Below, piece by piece: positions 1-9,603 of a DNA stretch of 36,396 nucleotides. Each line of letters begins with the position of its first letter. Within the stretch, counting starts at the first letter, position 1. Position numbers and translations under genes: made by a program. Source of the DNA: Clostridiales bacterium (lineage in GTDB: Bacteria; Bacillota; Clostridia; Lachnospirales; Lachnospiraceae). Location: the NCBI GenBank assembly GCA_012519195.1, contig JAAYQP010000091.1, positions 1 to 36,396 on the forward strand, given 5' to 3'. The notes under the pieces were generated by a model, which saw nothing but the letters and a program-made list of their open reading frames with translations, was not told where the DNA came from and ran no database searches.

Positions 1-146
1 AGCAATTTTGTTCGTATACTTCCAAATAGCCTACCGATCATGGATTTTCTCTGAATATTGGATCCCTGATTGACAACCTGATGACCTTTTGGTATGCCTG
101 TTTTGATTTTCTCAATAAGAGAAAGAAAAAATTCTTTCATATTCAT
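1..146 (-). CDS. N-terminal fragment of a CDS truncated by the window edge; possibly a methyl-accepting chemotaxis protein
   Basis: Reverse-strand reading from ATG at 146: MNMKEFFLSLIEKIKTGIPKGHQVVNQGSNIQRKSMIGRLFGSIRTKL..., open to the edge. The GSIRTKLL-type end resembles the start of chemoreceptor TM1, but this is too short to be sure. Confidence 0.35.
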   Translation of the reverse strand, partial: MNMKEFFLSLIEKIKTGIPKGHQVVNQGSNIQRKSMIGRLFGSIRTKL

Positions 147-333
147 CTTATGTATCCCCCCCTATTTTTTTAGTAATCTTATCAAGCGCGATTAAATATT
201 ATCTATCATCCCTATAATCTTACCATATATGACATTATTTTCAAGGGGTTTTAAAGATATAAGGCAAAGTCCAATGTGAACTTCGTTCCCATAAGAGCAT
301 TTTTTCTTGCATAGGATCTTATTAGCTGCGCAA

Positions 334-373
334 GAAAAAAGGGATGATGGAAAAATATTCACATCATTCCCTT
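334..373 (-). terminator. Rho-independent terminator downstream of the small membrane protein gene
   Basis: Minus strand reads GGGAATGATG-loop-CATCATCCC-TTTTTT, just after the stop at 380. Confidence 0.75.
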
Positions 374-379
374 AAAGTA

Positions 380-610
380 TTATATTTTGCTTGGAGAAGC
401 GCTGTAATGATAAAACATTGACAAAAACCCCAAGAACATACTGATTATTGCAATAATAAAGGGTAGAAAAATTTTTAATTCAGAGGAAGCATTATCTAAA
501 CTATAAAATATACATAGGGACAATGCCGCAAATGAAATAACTGCAAATAGTAAGCCTCGTGTGATCCGTCTGTATTTACTAACTCGATATTTTAGAATTA
601 TCTTTCTCAT
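380..610 (-). CDS. Small hypothetical membrane protein with two TM segments
   Basis: ORF 380..643; the better start is the internal Met (MRKIILKYR...) at 610, preceded by GGAAGAAGGAA. Two hydrophobic stretches. Confidence 0.6.
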   Translation of the reverse strand: MRKIILKYRVSKYRRITRGLLFAVISFAALSLCIFYSLDNASSELKIFLPFIIAIISMFLGFLSMFYHYSASPSKI

Positions 611-753
611 AAAATTCCTTCTTCCTTTTTTAGATTTTATCACCGTTCCATATTATAAACGAGTTAAATCTAAAAAAGGTTGCAGATTATTTCATAAAAA
701 TTGGAAAATATTTAAGTTTTTACTACAATAGTATTAAATGTTCCTCTTCCTTC

Positions 754-1947
754 TTATTCCTTTAACATGGAAGCAAATTTTTTACCAAATTCGATGCAGC
801 TTTGAAGCTGTGCTTCATCTGGTACCCACTGAAGACGAATTCCTTCATCTTCTACATTAAATCCGGCATCCTTTAAATCTTCGGTTAGTAAGCGTACGGC
901 TTCACCACCCCAACCGTAGCTACCGAAGGCTGCTGCCTTCTTATTTCTGAATTTCAAGCCCTTAACCATCTCAAGAAGACCGCTAACAGAATATAGATAG
1001 CCATTATTGATGGTCGGAGATCCTAGAAGAATTGCCTTTGACTTAAATATCTGAGTAACAATATCGTTCTTGTCTTCCTTGGATGAGTTATATAATTTAA
1101 CCGTTACCTCAGGATCTACTTCTTCAATACCAAGGGCAATGGCTTCTGCCATTCTTCTGGTTGAATTCCACATGGTGTCATAGATAATGGTAATTTGATT
1201 CTCCTGATAATCCTCCGCCCATTTTAAGTATTGTTCGATAATCTGTACAGGGTTGTCTTTCCAAATAACACCATGGCTAGGGCAGATCATGTTAAGAGGA
1301 AGGTTAAAACCAAGGACCTCATTGATTTTCTTAGTTACCAGCTTACTAAATGGAGTTAATATATTGGCATAATATTTGATCGCCTCTTCATAAAGCTCTG
1401 CTTTATCTGCAATATCATTAAAGAGAGATTCTGTTGCATAATGCTGACCAAAGGCATCGTTACTAAATAAAATATTCTCTTCTGTCATATAGGTCATCAT
1501 GGTATCCGGCCAATGAAGCATGGGAGCTTCCACAAAGATTAATTTGCTTTTACCGATCTCTAAAGTATCTCCAGTCTTTACGGTTACAAAGTTCCAATCT
1601 TGATGATAGTGACCTTTTAGAGATTTAACACCATTGGCAGTACAATAGATCGGAGTGTCCGGTATCTCACGCATCAGTTCCACAAGTGCACCACTATGAT
1701 CAATTTCTCCATGGTTTATTATAATATAATCGATTTCCTTAAGATCGATTTCCTGCTTCAATCTTGAGACAAATTCTTTGTCATAAGGCTGCCAAACTGT
1801 ATCAATCAAAACCGTCTTATCATCTCTAATCAGGTAGGAATTATAAGATGAACCTCTACGAGTAGAATATTCATTCCCGTGGAAGCATTTTAGCTCCCAA
1901 TCAATCTTACCAACCCAAGTCACTTTATCTGTTATTTTCTTACCCAT
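754..1947 (-). CDS. FprA-type flavodiiron protein (A-type flavoprotein)
   Basis: Metallo-beta-lactamase-like diiron motif NHGEIDHSG plus C-terminal flavodoxin-like domain ([39 protein letters not shown]). Confidence 0.92.
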   Translation of the reverse strand: MGKKITDKVTWVGKIDWELKCFHGNEYSTRRGSSYNSYLIRDDKTVLIDTVWQPYDKEFVSRLKQEIDLKEIDYIIINHGEIDHSGALVELMREIPDTPIYCTANGVKSLKGHYHQDWNFVTVKTGDTLEIGKSKLIFVEAPMLHWPDTMMTYMTEENILFSNDAFGQHYATESLFNDIADKAELYEEAIKYYANILTPFSKLVTKKINEVLGFNLPLNMICPSHGVIWKDNPVQIIEQYLKWAEDYQENQITIIYDTMWNSTRRMAEAIALGIEEVDPEVTVKLYNSSKEDKNDIVTQIFKSKAILLGSPTINNGYLYSVSGLLEMVKGLKFRNKKAAAFGSYGWGGEAVRLLTEDLKDAGFNVEDEGIRLQWVPDEAQLQSCIEFGKKFASMLKE

Positions 1948-2000
1948 ATCAATCTTCCTCCTAAAATTATGGTTTATTTTGATATAATAATAACATATTT

Positions 2001-2029
2001 ACTATAATGGGCATTGATTTAAATCACAA
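2001..2029 (-). promoter_or_regulatory. Sigma-A-like promoter for the flavodiiron gene
   Basis: Minus strand TTGTGA - 17 nt - TATAGT, with palindrome ATTGTGATTTAAATCAAT over the -35 region. Confidence 0.5.
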
Positions 2030-2044
2030 TTTGAATAATTGTTA

Positions 2045-2085
2045 TGAAAAATGCTACTTTAGGTTATATTAACCAAAAGTAGCAT
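2045..2085 (-). terminator. Rho-independent terminator downstream of the carboxypeptidase gene
   Basis: Minus strand ATGCTACTTTTGGTTAATATAACCTAAAGTAGCAT followed by TTTTC. Confidence 0.75.
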
Positions 2086-2145
2086 CGAATATTTATACGA
2101 AGCAAAATAAAGTGGTAACCATGAATACTTGGCCTGAAAACTAAA

Positions 2146-3456
2146 TTAATATTGTAAACTCCAGAATTTTATAATCTTGTCGATACAATATTTTAAATTA
2201 ATTCGATCGACTTGGGTTAGGGCGCGTATCGGAAGCTCAGCGTATAAGTTTCCATCTATATAGTATCTGGCATATCCTACCGGTTCACCCTTCTTCAAAG
2301 GTGCTTCTACGACCTGAGGCAAATCATATTCAATATCAATGAGTTCATCGTCCCTAAGTAGTAAAGATAAATCACCCTCTAAAATTACTTTTTCCCATTT
2401 TTGCTGTCCATTCTTAACCTCAAGAGGTTTAAATTGCATAGGAACAAAAATCTGTTTGAGCTTATAATTTTCAATCCCATAATTCATCAATAGCTTTGTA
2501 TCGGTCCATTTTAAATTCTTACTTGGGGGCCAACCGCAACCAAGAACGACAGAGATTAAGGTTCGATCCGGTCTCTTTAAGGCTCCTGCGAAACAATAGC
2601 CTGCACCATTGGTAAAACCAGTTTTTATACCAATGGCTCCATCCATCATATAAAGAAATCGATTCTTATTTGAAACCGTAAAGGCCCGTTTCCCATTCAC
2701 CTCACGGAAGGAGTGGGAGGCGGTATTGGTTATTTTAATAAATTGATCGTTATGAATCGCGTAGCTTGAAATGAGAGCAAGATCCTTAGCTGTTGTATAA
2801 TGTCCTTCGGCGTCCAAGCCGTTGGGTGTAACAAAGTTTGTGTCCATACATTCAAGACTTCTTGCCTTATCATTCATCATAGTTGCAAAGCCTTCCACGC
2901 TGCCTCCAACATGCTCAGCAATCGCTACTGCAACATCATTATGGCTTTCTAACATTAAGGAATAGAGTAGATCCTTTAAGTAATATTGTTCCCCTGGCTT
3001 GACATTTAGCTGTACATCGGGCATTCTTGCGGCATAGGAGGATATGGTAACAACCTCATCTAATTTTGCATTCTCTAGAGCAATGATACAGGTCATAATC
3101 TTGGTTGTACTGGCCATTGGCATTCGTTTATAACCATTTTTCTCATAGAGGATGCGTTTATTAGAATCATCCATCAATAAGGCAGAAAGTGCATGGAGCT
3201 TTAAGTCCTTTTGCTTGGTTGGGCGGGTTTCCCCCGGTTGCGTAATGCCCGGATCTTCTAACAATTTGCGATATTCCTGCTCTCCTTCTATGGCATGTTG
3301 ATTTTCTATATTTAATTGATTAAGAAAATCGTCCTGTGTTAAGCCTGAGGAATTCCAGTCCTGATCATAGAAATCTTTTAATTGATAAAAATGAACCATG
3401 GTAAAAATGATTATAATAATGAGCCATGGGATCATTTTAAGATATTTATTCTTCAT
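2146..3456 (-). CDS. D-alanyl-D-alanine carboxypeptidase (peptidase S11 family)
   Basis: N-terminal TM; active-site motifs STTK (MASTTKIMT), SHN (ESHNDVA) and KTG (IGIKTGFTNGAG). Confidence 0.9.
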   Translation of the reverse strand: MKNKYLKMIPWLIIIIIFTMVHFYQLKDFYDQDWNSSGLTQDDFLNQLNIENQHAIEGEQEYRKLLEDPGITQPGETRPTKQKDLKLHALSALLMDDSNKRILYEKNGYKRMPMASTTKIMTCIIALENAKLDEVVTISSYAARMPDVQLNVKPGEQYYLKDLLYSLMLESHNDVAVAIAEHVGGSVEGFATMMNDKARSLECMDTNFVTPNGLDAEGHYTTAKDLALISSYAIHNDQFIKITNTASHSFREVNGKRAFTVSNKNRFLYMMDGAIGIKTGFTNGAGYCFAGALKRPDRTLISVVLGCGWPPSKNLKWTDTKLLMNYGIENYKLKQIFVPMQFKPLEVKNGQQKWEKVILEGDLSLLLRDDELIDIEYDLPQVVEAPLKKGEPVGYARYYIDGNLYAELPIRALTQVDRINLKYCIDKIIKFWSLQY

Positions 3457-3582
3457 TCTCCGTACCTGATTATGTCCTTATTTAAATTTATTGTAAAATC
3501 TCTAGAATATTCATAGAAAATAATAGGTCGGTAGAATACTTAATATTTTATGTAATAGGCTCTAGATATCCCTACGAATTTA

Positions 3583-3616
3583 AATCATACAATCTAGTTT
3601 CAATCATACAATCTAG
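3583..3616. repeat. Two-copy 15-nt direct repeat (AATCATACAATCTAG), period 19
   Basis: Exact copies at 3583-3597 and 3602-3616. Confidence 0.9.
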
Positions 3617-3626
3617 GTAAAATAAT

Positions 3627-4196
3627 TTATATATCTAGCTTTAGCTGTACTTCTTCTTCTGCTTCTATTTTGAATTCTTCTTTTTTCTCTGGATTTAGTT
3701 CGGGAAGGGCATCCAAGGTATTTAAACCAAAATTTCTTAAGAATTCTTCCGTTGTTCCAAATAAGATCGGTCTTCCCGGAGCATCCAAACGTCCCATTTC
3801 GCAGACTAAATTATATTCAACTAATTTGTTTACCGCATGATCGGATTTAACGCCACGAATTGCTTCAATCTGTAATTTCGTAATTGGCTGCTTATATGCA
3901 ATGATGGAAAGGGTTTCTAATAATACATCGGTTAAAACATGCTTCTTGGGAACATGGGTGATTTTAATAATTGATTCATATAGTGAGGGCTTCGTACATA
4001 ATTGAAAAGATCCATCCAGCTCAATAATATGGATTCCCCTATCCTCACTTTCGTATTTATCCATCATATTATGTATAATCTTTTTTGTGGTTTCCTCATC
4101 ATGGTCGATCGCTGCTGCGATACGGTTTAGTTCCACCGCTTCTCCCATGGTAAAAAGGATTGCCTCTATTTGTGCTTCTACAAGATTAATTTCCAT
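3627..4196 (-). CDS. scpB: Segregation and condensation protein B
   Basis: Winged-helix ScpB signature (EAILFTMGEAVELNRIA..., ETLSIIAYKQPITKLQIEAIRGV, GRLDAPGRPILFGTTEEFLRNFGL); next to scpA. Confidence 0.95.
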   Translation of the reverse strand: MEINLVEAQIEAILFTMGEAVELNRIAAAIDHDEETTKKIIHNMMDKYESEDRGIHIIELDGSFQLCTKPSLYESIIKITHVPKKHVLTDVLLETLSIIAYKQPITKLQIEAIRGVKSDHAVNKLVEYNLVCEMGRLDAPGRPILFGTTEEFLRNFGLNTLDALPELNPEKKEEFKIEAEEEVQLKLDI

Positions 4197-4984
4197 TAAA
4201 AGTTTGCCTCCTCCATTGGAATGATATCCTCTGCAAGATATGTGATTGTAATATCATCAAACAAACATTCCTGCTCAATTTTAATTCGACCTATCTTTAT
4301 TAGCTCTAGGATACCTAAGAAGGTTACGATAATCTCCATCCGGCTACATTGCGACTCCAAAAGGTTACGAAAGGAAAATCTTTTATGGGCTAACCCGTAC
4401 TCTTGAATCCAGATTAATTTTTTCGATAGATTAATTTCTTCTTTTTCTATTTTACCAAATTTACTTCGAATGGGATCGATCTTATCTGCCTGTTTTTTAA
4501 CGATTGATTTGTAAATCTGTTGTAGCTTGGCCAAGGTAATGTCGGATAGAAGATCTTCCACCTTGATCTCCTCTTTGTAAGCAGCGATCTCATCAGGGAT
4601 GGTTGGTTTCTTAAATAAACACCTAGAAGCATCCTGTTCTTTATCCTTTAATTCTTCTGAAATATACTTGAACATTTTATATTCCAGCAAGCGTTCTACA
4701 AGCTCCTGACGTGGATCCAGAGGCTCCTCATCCTCTTTTTCCTCTGGTGGCAGTAGCATTTTCGATTTAATGTTAATTAAGGTCGCTGCCATAACCAGAA
4801 ATTCACTCATAAGCTCTAGATTTTTTGTTTCCATTCTATTGATATAATCCAAATACTGCTCCGTTATTTCTACAATTGGTATATCATAGATATTTATTTT
4901 ATTCTTATCGATCAAATGAAGCAAAAGATCCAAAGGTCCTTCAAATACTTCAAGCTTGACTGGTATACTCATATGAATAATCAT
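4196..4984 (-). CDS. scpA: Segregation and condensation protein A
   Basis: VKLEVFEGPLDLLLHLIDKNKINIYDIPIVEITEQYLDYI signature; overlaps scpB by one base. The true start is probably MSIPVKLEVF, a few codons in. Confidence 0.95.
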   Translation of the reverse strand: MIIHMSIPVKLEVFEGPLDLLLHLIDKNKINIYDIPIVEITEQYLDYINRMETKNLELMSEFLVMAATLINIKSKMLLPPEEKEDEEPLDPRQELVERLLEYKMFKYISEELKDKEQDASRCLFKKPTIPDEIAAYKEEIKVEDLLSDITLAKLQQIYKSIVKKQADKIDPIRSKFGKIEKEEINLSKKLIWIQEYGLAHKRFSFRNLLESQCSRMEIIVTFLGILELIKIGRIKIEQECLFDDITITYLAEDIIPMEEANF

Positions 4985-5064
4985 ACCTTTCTTAAAGGTT
5001 TAAAATTGCCTTAATGTAGGCACTATATTTACAAAGAGAATATAATTTAAACTCTTATTAGCTA

Positions 5065-6042
5065 CTAGCCTTCTCCTTGCAAACTAATAATAACTAACTC
5101 CGGTGGATTAAAGAGTCGTAACATACAGGAGTGGGTTCCTAGGCCACGGGATATGATCATGTCCTTACCATCCTTAGTAAATCTTCCTGCATCAAATTTA
5201 GGAAATAAAGCAATTTGTGGCGATATCAGTCCACCAAAAAACGGGAGTCGAACCAGTCCTCCGTGAACATGTCCGGATATCGTTAAATTCGCTCCCCAAG
5301 TAGTGTATTCATTGAAATAGATTGGGTTATGGGCTATTAATAGATGAAAGGAATCATCTTTTGGCTCACCCAAGCTTGCAGTAAGAGTTTCTTGTGTTAA
5401 AGTTTCTCTTTCGCCTCTCTTGTAAAATTGAGTACTTAGGGATAGGCCGTGGATCATTAGCATAGATTCGCCATCATTAACAGCTGACATTGAATTTGAG
5501 TTTCCTCTATCATGATCTATTGTACTTTTGTCAGAAGAAAGATGAACCGAAAGGGACTGGTTCTCCAGAAATATAATTCCCAGTTTTTTTAACTGACTTT
5601 TATATTCTACCCATGTAGAATATAGTGCTTCCCTTCTCTTTCTATCTGTGTCGTCCGATTGCAGATTATCGATATCGTCCAGTAACCGCTCAAAATACAG
5701 TTCATGGTTTCCGTATCCATAGTAGATTTTATATTTTTTGGACAAATTTTTCAATAGGGTAAATGCATTGCTTGGATAACAGGCTTGTCTTTTTGTAATT
5801 AAGTCTCCTGCGATCACAATAAAATCCGGCCGTATAGAATCAACTTTATGAATTAACTTCTCATTATTTTTTCCTAAGGAATGATTGTGTAGATCCGACA
5901 ATACAACAAATCTTAGTTGAACACCATGGTTTAACTTTTCTGATCTTATTTTATATTTGCTTGTAACCAAAAGTGTTTGCTCGATCTGGGACCATAAAAT
6001 TAAGAGCAAAATAAGCCCTACTGCAATCGCAATGAAGTACAT
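5065..6042 (-). CDS. Membrane-anchored metallophosphoesterase (YkuE/YaeI-like)
   Basis: Motifs LSDLHNHSLG, VIAGDLITKR, YGNHELYFE, SGHVHGG; N-terminal TM. Confidence 0.9.
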   Translation of the reverse strand: MYFIAIAVGLILLLILWSQIEQTLLVTSKYKIRSEKLNHGVQLRFVVLSDLHNHSLGKNNEKLIHKVDSIRPDFIVIAGDLITKRQACYPSNAFTLLKNLSKKYKIYYGYGNHELYFERLLDDIDNLQSDDTDRKRREALYSTWVEYKSQLKKLGIIFLENQSLSVHLSSDKSTIDHDRGNSNSMSAVNDGESMLMIHGLSLSTQFYKRGERETLTQETLTASLGEPKDDSFHLLIAHNPIYFNEYTTWGANLTISGHVHGGLVRLPFFGGLISPQIALFPKFDAGRFTKDGKDMIISRGLGTHSCMLRLFNPPELVIISLQGEG

Positions 6043-6183
6043 AAGCTCTCCTTTCCATCGGTATCGCTGACTTATGATACTTAAACATACTATTATAATA
6101 TACTAGTAAGCTCTTAAACTGTCAATAAGAGGAACAAGGAATCAATGCATAGAGGATGTAAGAAAATTGAAATGGATACACAG

Positions 6184-6337
6184 GTGTAACCAACACACTT
6201 TGTATGTAGCATACCTTAAAAAAATACCTGCCATGATTTGTTTGTCACATATCGGAACTTATAAGGTCCGCTTATAACAAAACAAATATGGCAGGTGTTT
6301 TTCTAACGGTGGATTAGGGCTATAACTCTAGCCCCTT
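6184..6337. repeat. Palindromic intergenic repeat, copy A
   Basis: Stem-loop ACCTGCCATGATTTGTTTGTCACATATCGGA...TCCGCTTATAACAAAACAAATATGGCAGGT. Its reverse complement matches copy B at 9604-9786, including an exact 31-nt block (6226-6256 versus 9701-9731). Outer boundaries are approximate. Confidence 0.8.
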
Positions 6338-6369
6338 ATATATTATATATTTTTTACAAGCATCAAGTT

Positions 6370-7605
6370 TTAATAGGCAAGAAAATAACGTTTTAAAACC
6401 TTTACAAAGCAATCTTTAAAGCCAGCCTTTTCGATTGCCTCAATCGCTAAAATGTCTACTGTGCCGATTTTATCATTCTCGTAGTAATAGACAATTTCAC
6501 CAATTTTATCATTCTTAGCAATCGGTGCAGGAACTTCCTCCAAGAGAACTAATTCCTTGCGGATATTTTCTGATGATTTTCCTTTTGTGCATAGATAAGA
6601 GAATTCATTGGCTGCTTTTCCTTGAACTTGATCTACAACCCCCTTTTCCACTTTAACCGGGGTGATCTCTATATCACTATTATCATCTCGGTATACGCTA
6701 TAGTTTGCAAAGCCGTAGTTTAAAAGCTTTGTTGCCTCTGCGAAACGGGTTTTTGTATCTGGAGCTGCCATGATAACTGCGATCAAATCCATATCATTTT
6801 TTCTTGCTGTAGCAGATAAACAATATTTTGCTAAGCTTGTCGACCCGGTTTTTAAACCGGTAGCCCCCTCATAGAATCGAACCAGTTTATTCGTATTGGT
6901 TAATCCAAATTCAGATTGCCCCTTCCTGGTCGTATGTATTATGGTATCCATCCATATGGTGGCATATTTACTTACTTCTGGATACTTGGTAATCAATTCC
7001 CGAGACATAAGTGCGATATCATAGGCAGAGGAATAATGATTATCTACATCTAAACCACAGCAATTCACAAAATTCGTATTGTTCATACCTAGCTCTTTGG
7101 CTTTTTGATTCATTCTTGCTACAAATTCTTCTTCGGATCCAGCAATAAATTCTGCCATGGCAGTTGAAGCATCATTTGCACTGGCGATACTGATGCATTT
7201 TATCATGGTTTCTACATTCTGGACCTCATAAGGTTCAAGATAAACCTGTGAACCACCCATGGAGGCAGCATGCTCGCTTACGGTAACCTCATCCATAAGT
7301 TTGATCTGTCCGGCTTCTAAAGCTTCAAAGATTAGCAGTAATGTCATTATTTTTGTAATACTTGCTGGCCGTAGTCGTTCATCCTTGTTTTTCTCATAGA
7401 TTATAGTCCCAGTAGAACCCTCCATTAAGACGGCTGAGGGAGTTAATAGATCCATCTGGGCATCGACCATTGCAGTTACCGGAATGACCTCGTCATCCAA
7501 ATCAGGAGATGTATTTCTAATGCCTGCATGGATGGAAATTGGGGATAAGAGGGAGAAAACCAGAGTACAAATGATTAAGAAAGCATATATTTTTTTCATA
7601 TTCAC
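6370..7605 (-). CDS. D-alanyl-D-alanine carboxypeptidase, DacF/DacB-like (peptidase S11)
   Basis: Signal peptide; SITK (PASITKIMT), SAN (ASANDAS), KTG (GLKTGSTSLAKYC); C-terminal PBP5-like beta domain. Confidence 0.92.
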   Translation of the reverse strand: MNMKKIYAFLIICTLVFSLLSPISIHAGIRNTSPDLDDEVIPVTAMVDAQMDLLTPSAVLMEGSTGTIIYEKNKDERLRPASITKIMTLLLIFEALEAGQIKLMDEVTVSEHAASMGGSQVYLEPYEVQNVETMIKCISIASANDASTAMAEFIAGSEEEFVARMNQKAKELGMNNTNFVNCCGLDVDNHYSSAYDIALMSRELITKYPEVSKYATIWMDTIIHTTRKGQSEFGLTNTNKLVRFYEGATGLKTGSTSLAKYCLSATARKNDMDLIAVIMAAPDTKTRFAEATKLLNYGFANYSVYRDDNSDIEITPVKVEKGVVDQVQGKAANEFSYLCTKGKSSENIRKELVLLEEVPAPIAKNDKIGEIVYYYENDKIGTVDILAIEAIEKAGFKDCFVKVLKRYFLAY

Positions 7606-7695
7606 TCCATAATTATCTATTATTAATATTTTAATCCGAGCAATACAATTTTAGACCATTCCTAGAATATATTTGTCTATAAAATTAGGTTTTCC

Positions 7696-8250
7696 CTATT
7701 TTACCCGAACTTTACACTTTACTTCCTTTCCTTTCCACCTGGCAGTAATTACTGTACTTCCTTTGCTTTTCCCTTTCACTCTACCAAACATGGAGACAGT
7801 GGCTACATTGGGGTCACTACTCCTCCATCTTGGAAAGTGGGCAGGGCCAGTCACTTTTAATCGAGCAGAATCCCCAACGGATAAAGTGATCTTATCTTTA
7901 TTGATATCGATAACACGAACCCGGCATTTTAATTCCTTACCATCTACTTTTGCAACAATGAAGGCTTTTCCGGTTTGGTATGCAAAAACTCTTCCATTAA
8001 AGTTAACACCTGCTACTCTGAAATTCGTCGAGTGATAGGATACCCATTTGTTGATGCCATAGACAAATAGATGATATTCTTCTCCCTTTTTCAGAACGAG
8101 ATCTTGCTTATTTAAATGTAACTGGAAGGGGAGTATGATAATTTTTCGGTAAAATACAGAGCTATTACGAATAATAAAAGTAAGTATTAACAAAGTGATA
8201 ATTCCGCCAATAATTCCCTTGATCAGGTTACGTAGAGGTTTATTTTGCAC
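7696..8250 (-). CDS. Membrane-anchored protein with bacterial Ig-like (Big_2-type) repeats
   Basis: N-terminal TM, then two Big_2-like units (LVLKKGEEYHLFVYG...GRVFAYQTGKAFIVAKVDGKELKCRVRV; ITLSVGDSARLKVTG...RWRSSDPNVATVSMFGRVKGKSKGSTVITARWKGKEVKCKVRV). Confidence 0.8.
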   Translation of the reverse strand: MQNKPLRNLIKGIIGGIITLLILTFIIRNSSVFYRKIIILPFQLHLNKQDLVLKKGEEYHLFVYGINKWVSYHSTNFRVAGVNFNGRVFAYQTGKAFIVAKVDGKELKCRVRVIDINKDKITLSVGDSARLKVTGPAHFPRWRSSDPNVATVSMFGRVKGKSKGSTVITARWKGKEVKCKVRVK

Positions 8251-8467
8251 ACGATCCTCTCCTACTCTTTAGGAATATAATAGATTAATCGAACAAGGTT
8301 CGCATAGGATATTCCTAATCTTATCATAGTAATATTCAATGAAGAACTCATCTAGAACTATCTAGGATATCCCTATTAACTTACTTCAAAAACAGGTCGA
8401 TATAACAGTTAATATTCTAATAACTAGTATGAATTAGAAAATTTTAAATGTATATTTAATTTATGGA

Positions 8468-8496
8468 TTGACTAAGACTACAAAAAAGTATAGAAT
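8468..8496 (+). promoter_or_regulatory. Sigma-A-like promoter for the DAHP synthase gene
   Basis: TTGACT (8468-8473) - 17 nt - TAGAAT (8491-8496), upstream of RBS AAAGGGAG and the start at 8528. Confidence 0.6.
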
Positions 8497-8527
8497 TAAT
8501 CATTAAAAACAAAGGGAGATGATAATA

Positions 8528-9556
8528 ATGAGTTTTAAGTTTATTCAGGAAGTAATTTCGCCGGAAGAATTAGTAAAAGCTTATCCCCTTCCAGAAAAAG
8601 ACGCAAAGCGTAAAATGGAACGGGATATTGAGATAAAGAAAGTAATAACAGGTGAATCAGATCGATTTCTTGTTATTATCGGACCATGCTCTGCTGATAA
8701 CGAAGATGCGGTATGTGATTATATCTCCCGCTTGGCAAAGGTTCAGGAAAAGGTTGAAGATAAACTTATTCTGATTCCCAGAATATATACCAATAAACCA
8801 AGAACTACAGGGGAAGGATATAAAGGAATCGTACACCAGCCGGATCCGGAGAAAGAGCCGGATTTACAGGAAGGTATTATTGCAATGCGAAAGATGCATC
8901 TTCGGGCGATTGCAGAAACCGGCTTAACAGCAGCAGATGAAATGCTTTATCCAGAAAATTGGCCCTATGTGGAAGATATCCTATCCTATGTGGCAGTAGG
9001 AGCACGTTCCGTAGAGGATCAGCAACACCGACTTACCATTAGTGGTATGGATGTTCCTGCCGGCATGAAAAATCCTACCAGTGGTGATTTTTCCGTTATG
9101 CTAAATTCTGTTGTTGCAGCTCAGGCCAGCCATACCTTCCTATATCGTAAGTGGGAAGTTAAAACCTCCGGTAATCCTCTGGCACATACGGTACTGAGGG
9201 GCGCAATCAATAAGCATGGGCAATCCATACCCAACTACCACTATGAGGATCTGTACCGTTTAGTGCAAATGTATCAGGAACGGGATCTGCAGAATCCAGC
9301 TATTATTGTTGATTCTAATCATGCTAATTCCAATAAAAATTATAAAGAACAGCCAAGAATTGTAAAAGAGGTATTACACAGTCGTAAGATTTCTCCTGAG
9401 ATTCGCCAATATGTAAAAGGCCTTATGATTGAAAGCTATATTGAAGGCGGTAATCAATCGATCCATGAACGGATCTATGGGAAATCCATTACTGATCCAT
9501 GCCTAGGATGGGAAGAATCCGAAAAACTAATCTATACCATAGCGGATAATATTTAA
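8528..9556 (+). CDS. 3-deoxy-7-phosphoheptulonate synthase, class I (AroF/AroG type)
   Basis: IGPCSADNEDAV, PRIYTNKPRTTGEGYKG, VGARSVEDQQHR, KNPTSGDFSVMLNSV, VDSNHANSNK, IEGGNQ. RBS AAAGGGAG precedes the ATG at 8528 (ORF track starts at 8519). Confidence 0.95.
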   Translation: MSFKFIQEVISPEELVKAYPLPEKDAKRKMERDIEIKKVITGESDRFLVIIGPCSADNEDAVCDYISRLAKVQEKVEDKLILIPRIYTNKPRTTGEGYKGIVHQPDPEKEPDLQEGIIAMRKMHLRAIAETGLTAADEMLYPENWPYVEDILSYVAVGARSVEDQQHRLTISGMDVPAGMKNPTSGDFSVMLNSVVAAQASHTFLYRKWEVKTSGNPLAHTVLRGAINKHGQSIPNYHYEDLYRLVQMYQERDLQNPAIIVDSNHANSNKNYKEQPRIVKEVLHSRKISPEIRQYVKGLMIESYIEGGNQSIHERIYGKSITDPCLGWEESEKLIYTIADNI

Positions 9557-9603
9557 TTGTACTTCTTATCTTACCTAACAATGAGTTTTCTGAAATAGAG
9601 GCA

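Noticed and set aside
300-340. Inverted repeat TTTTTTCTTGC...GCAAGAAAAAA near the left edge
   Set aside because: Probably part of, or read-through backup to, the adjacent terminator at 334-373; no evidence of an independent element.
7673-8035. 120-aa plus-strand ORF opposite the Ig-like protein
   Set aside because: Antisense shadow of a coding region with clear domain structure; no RBS or family match.
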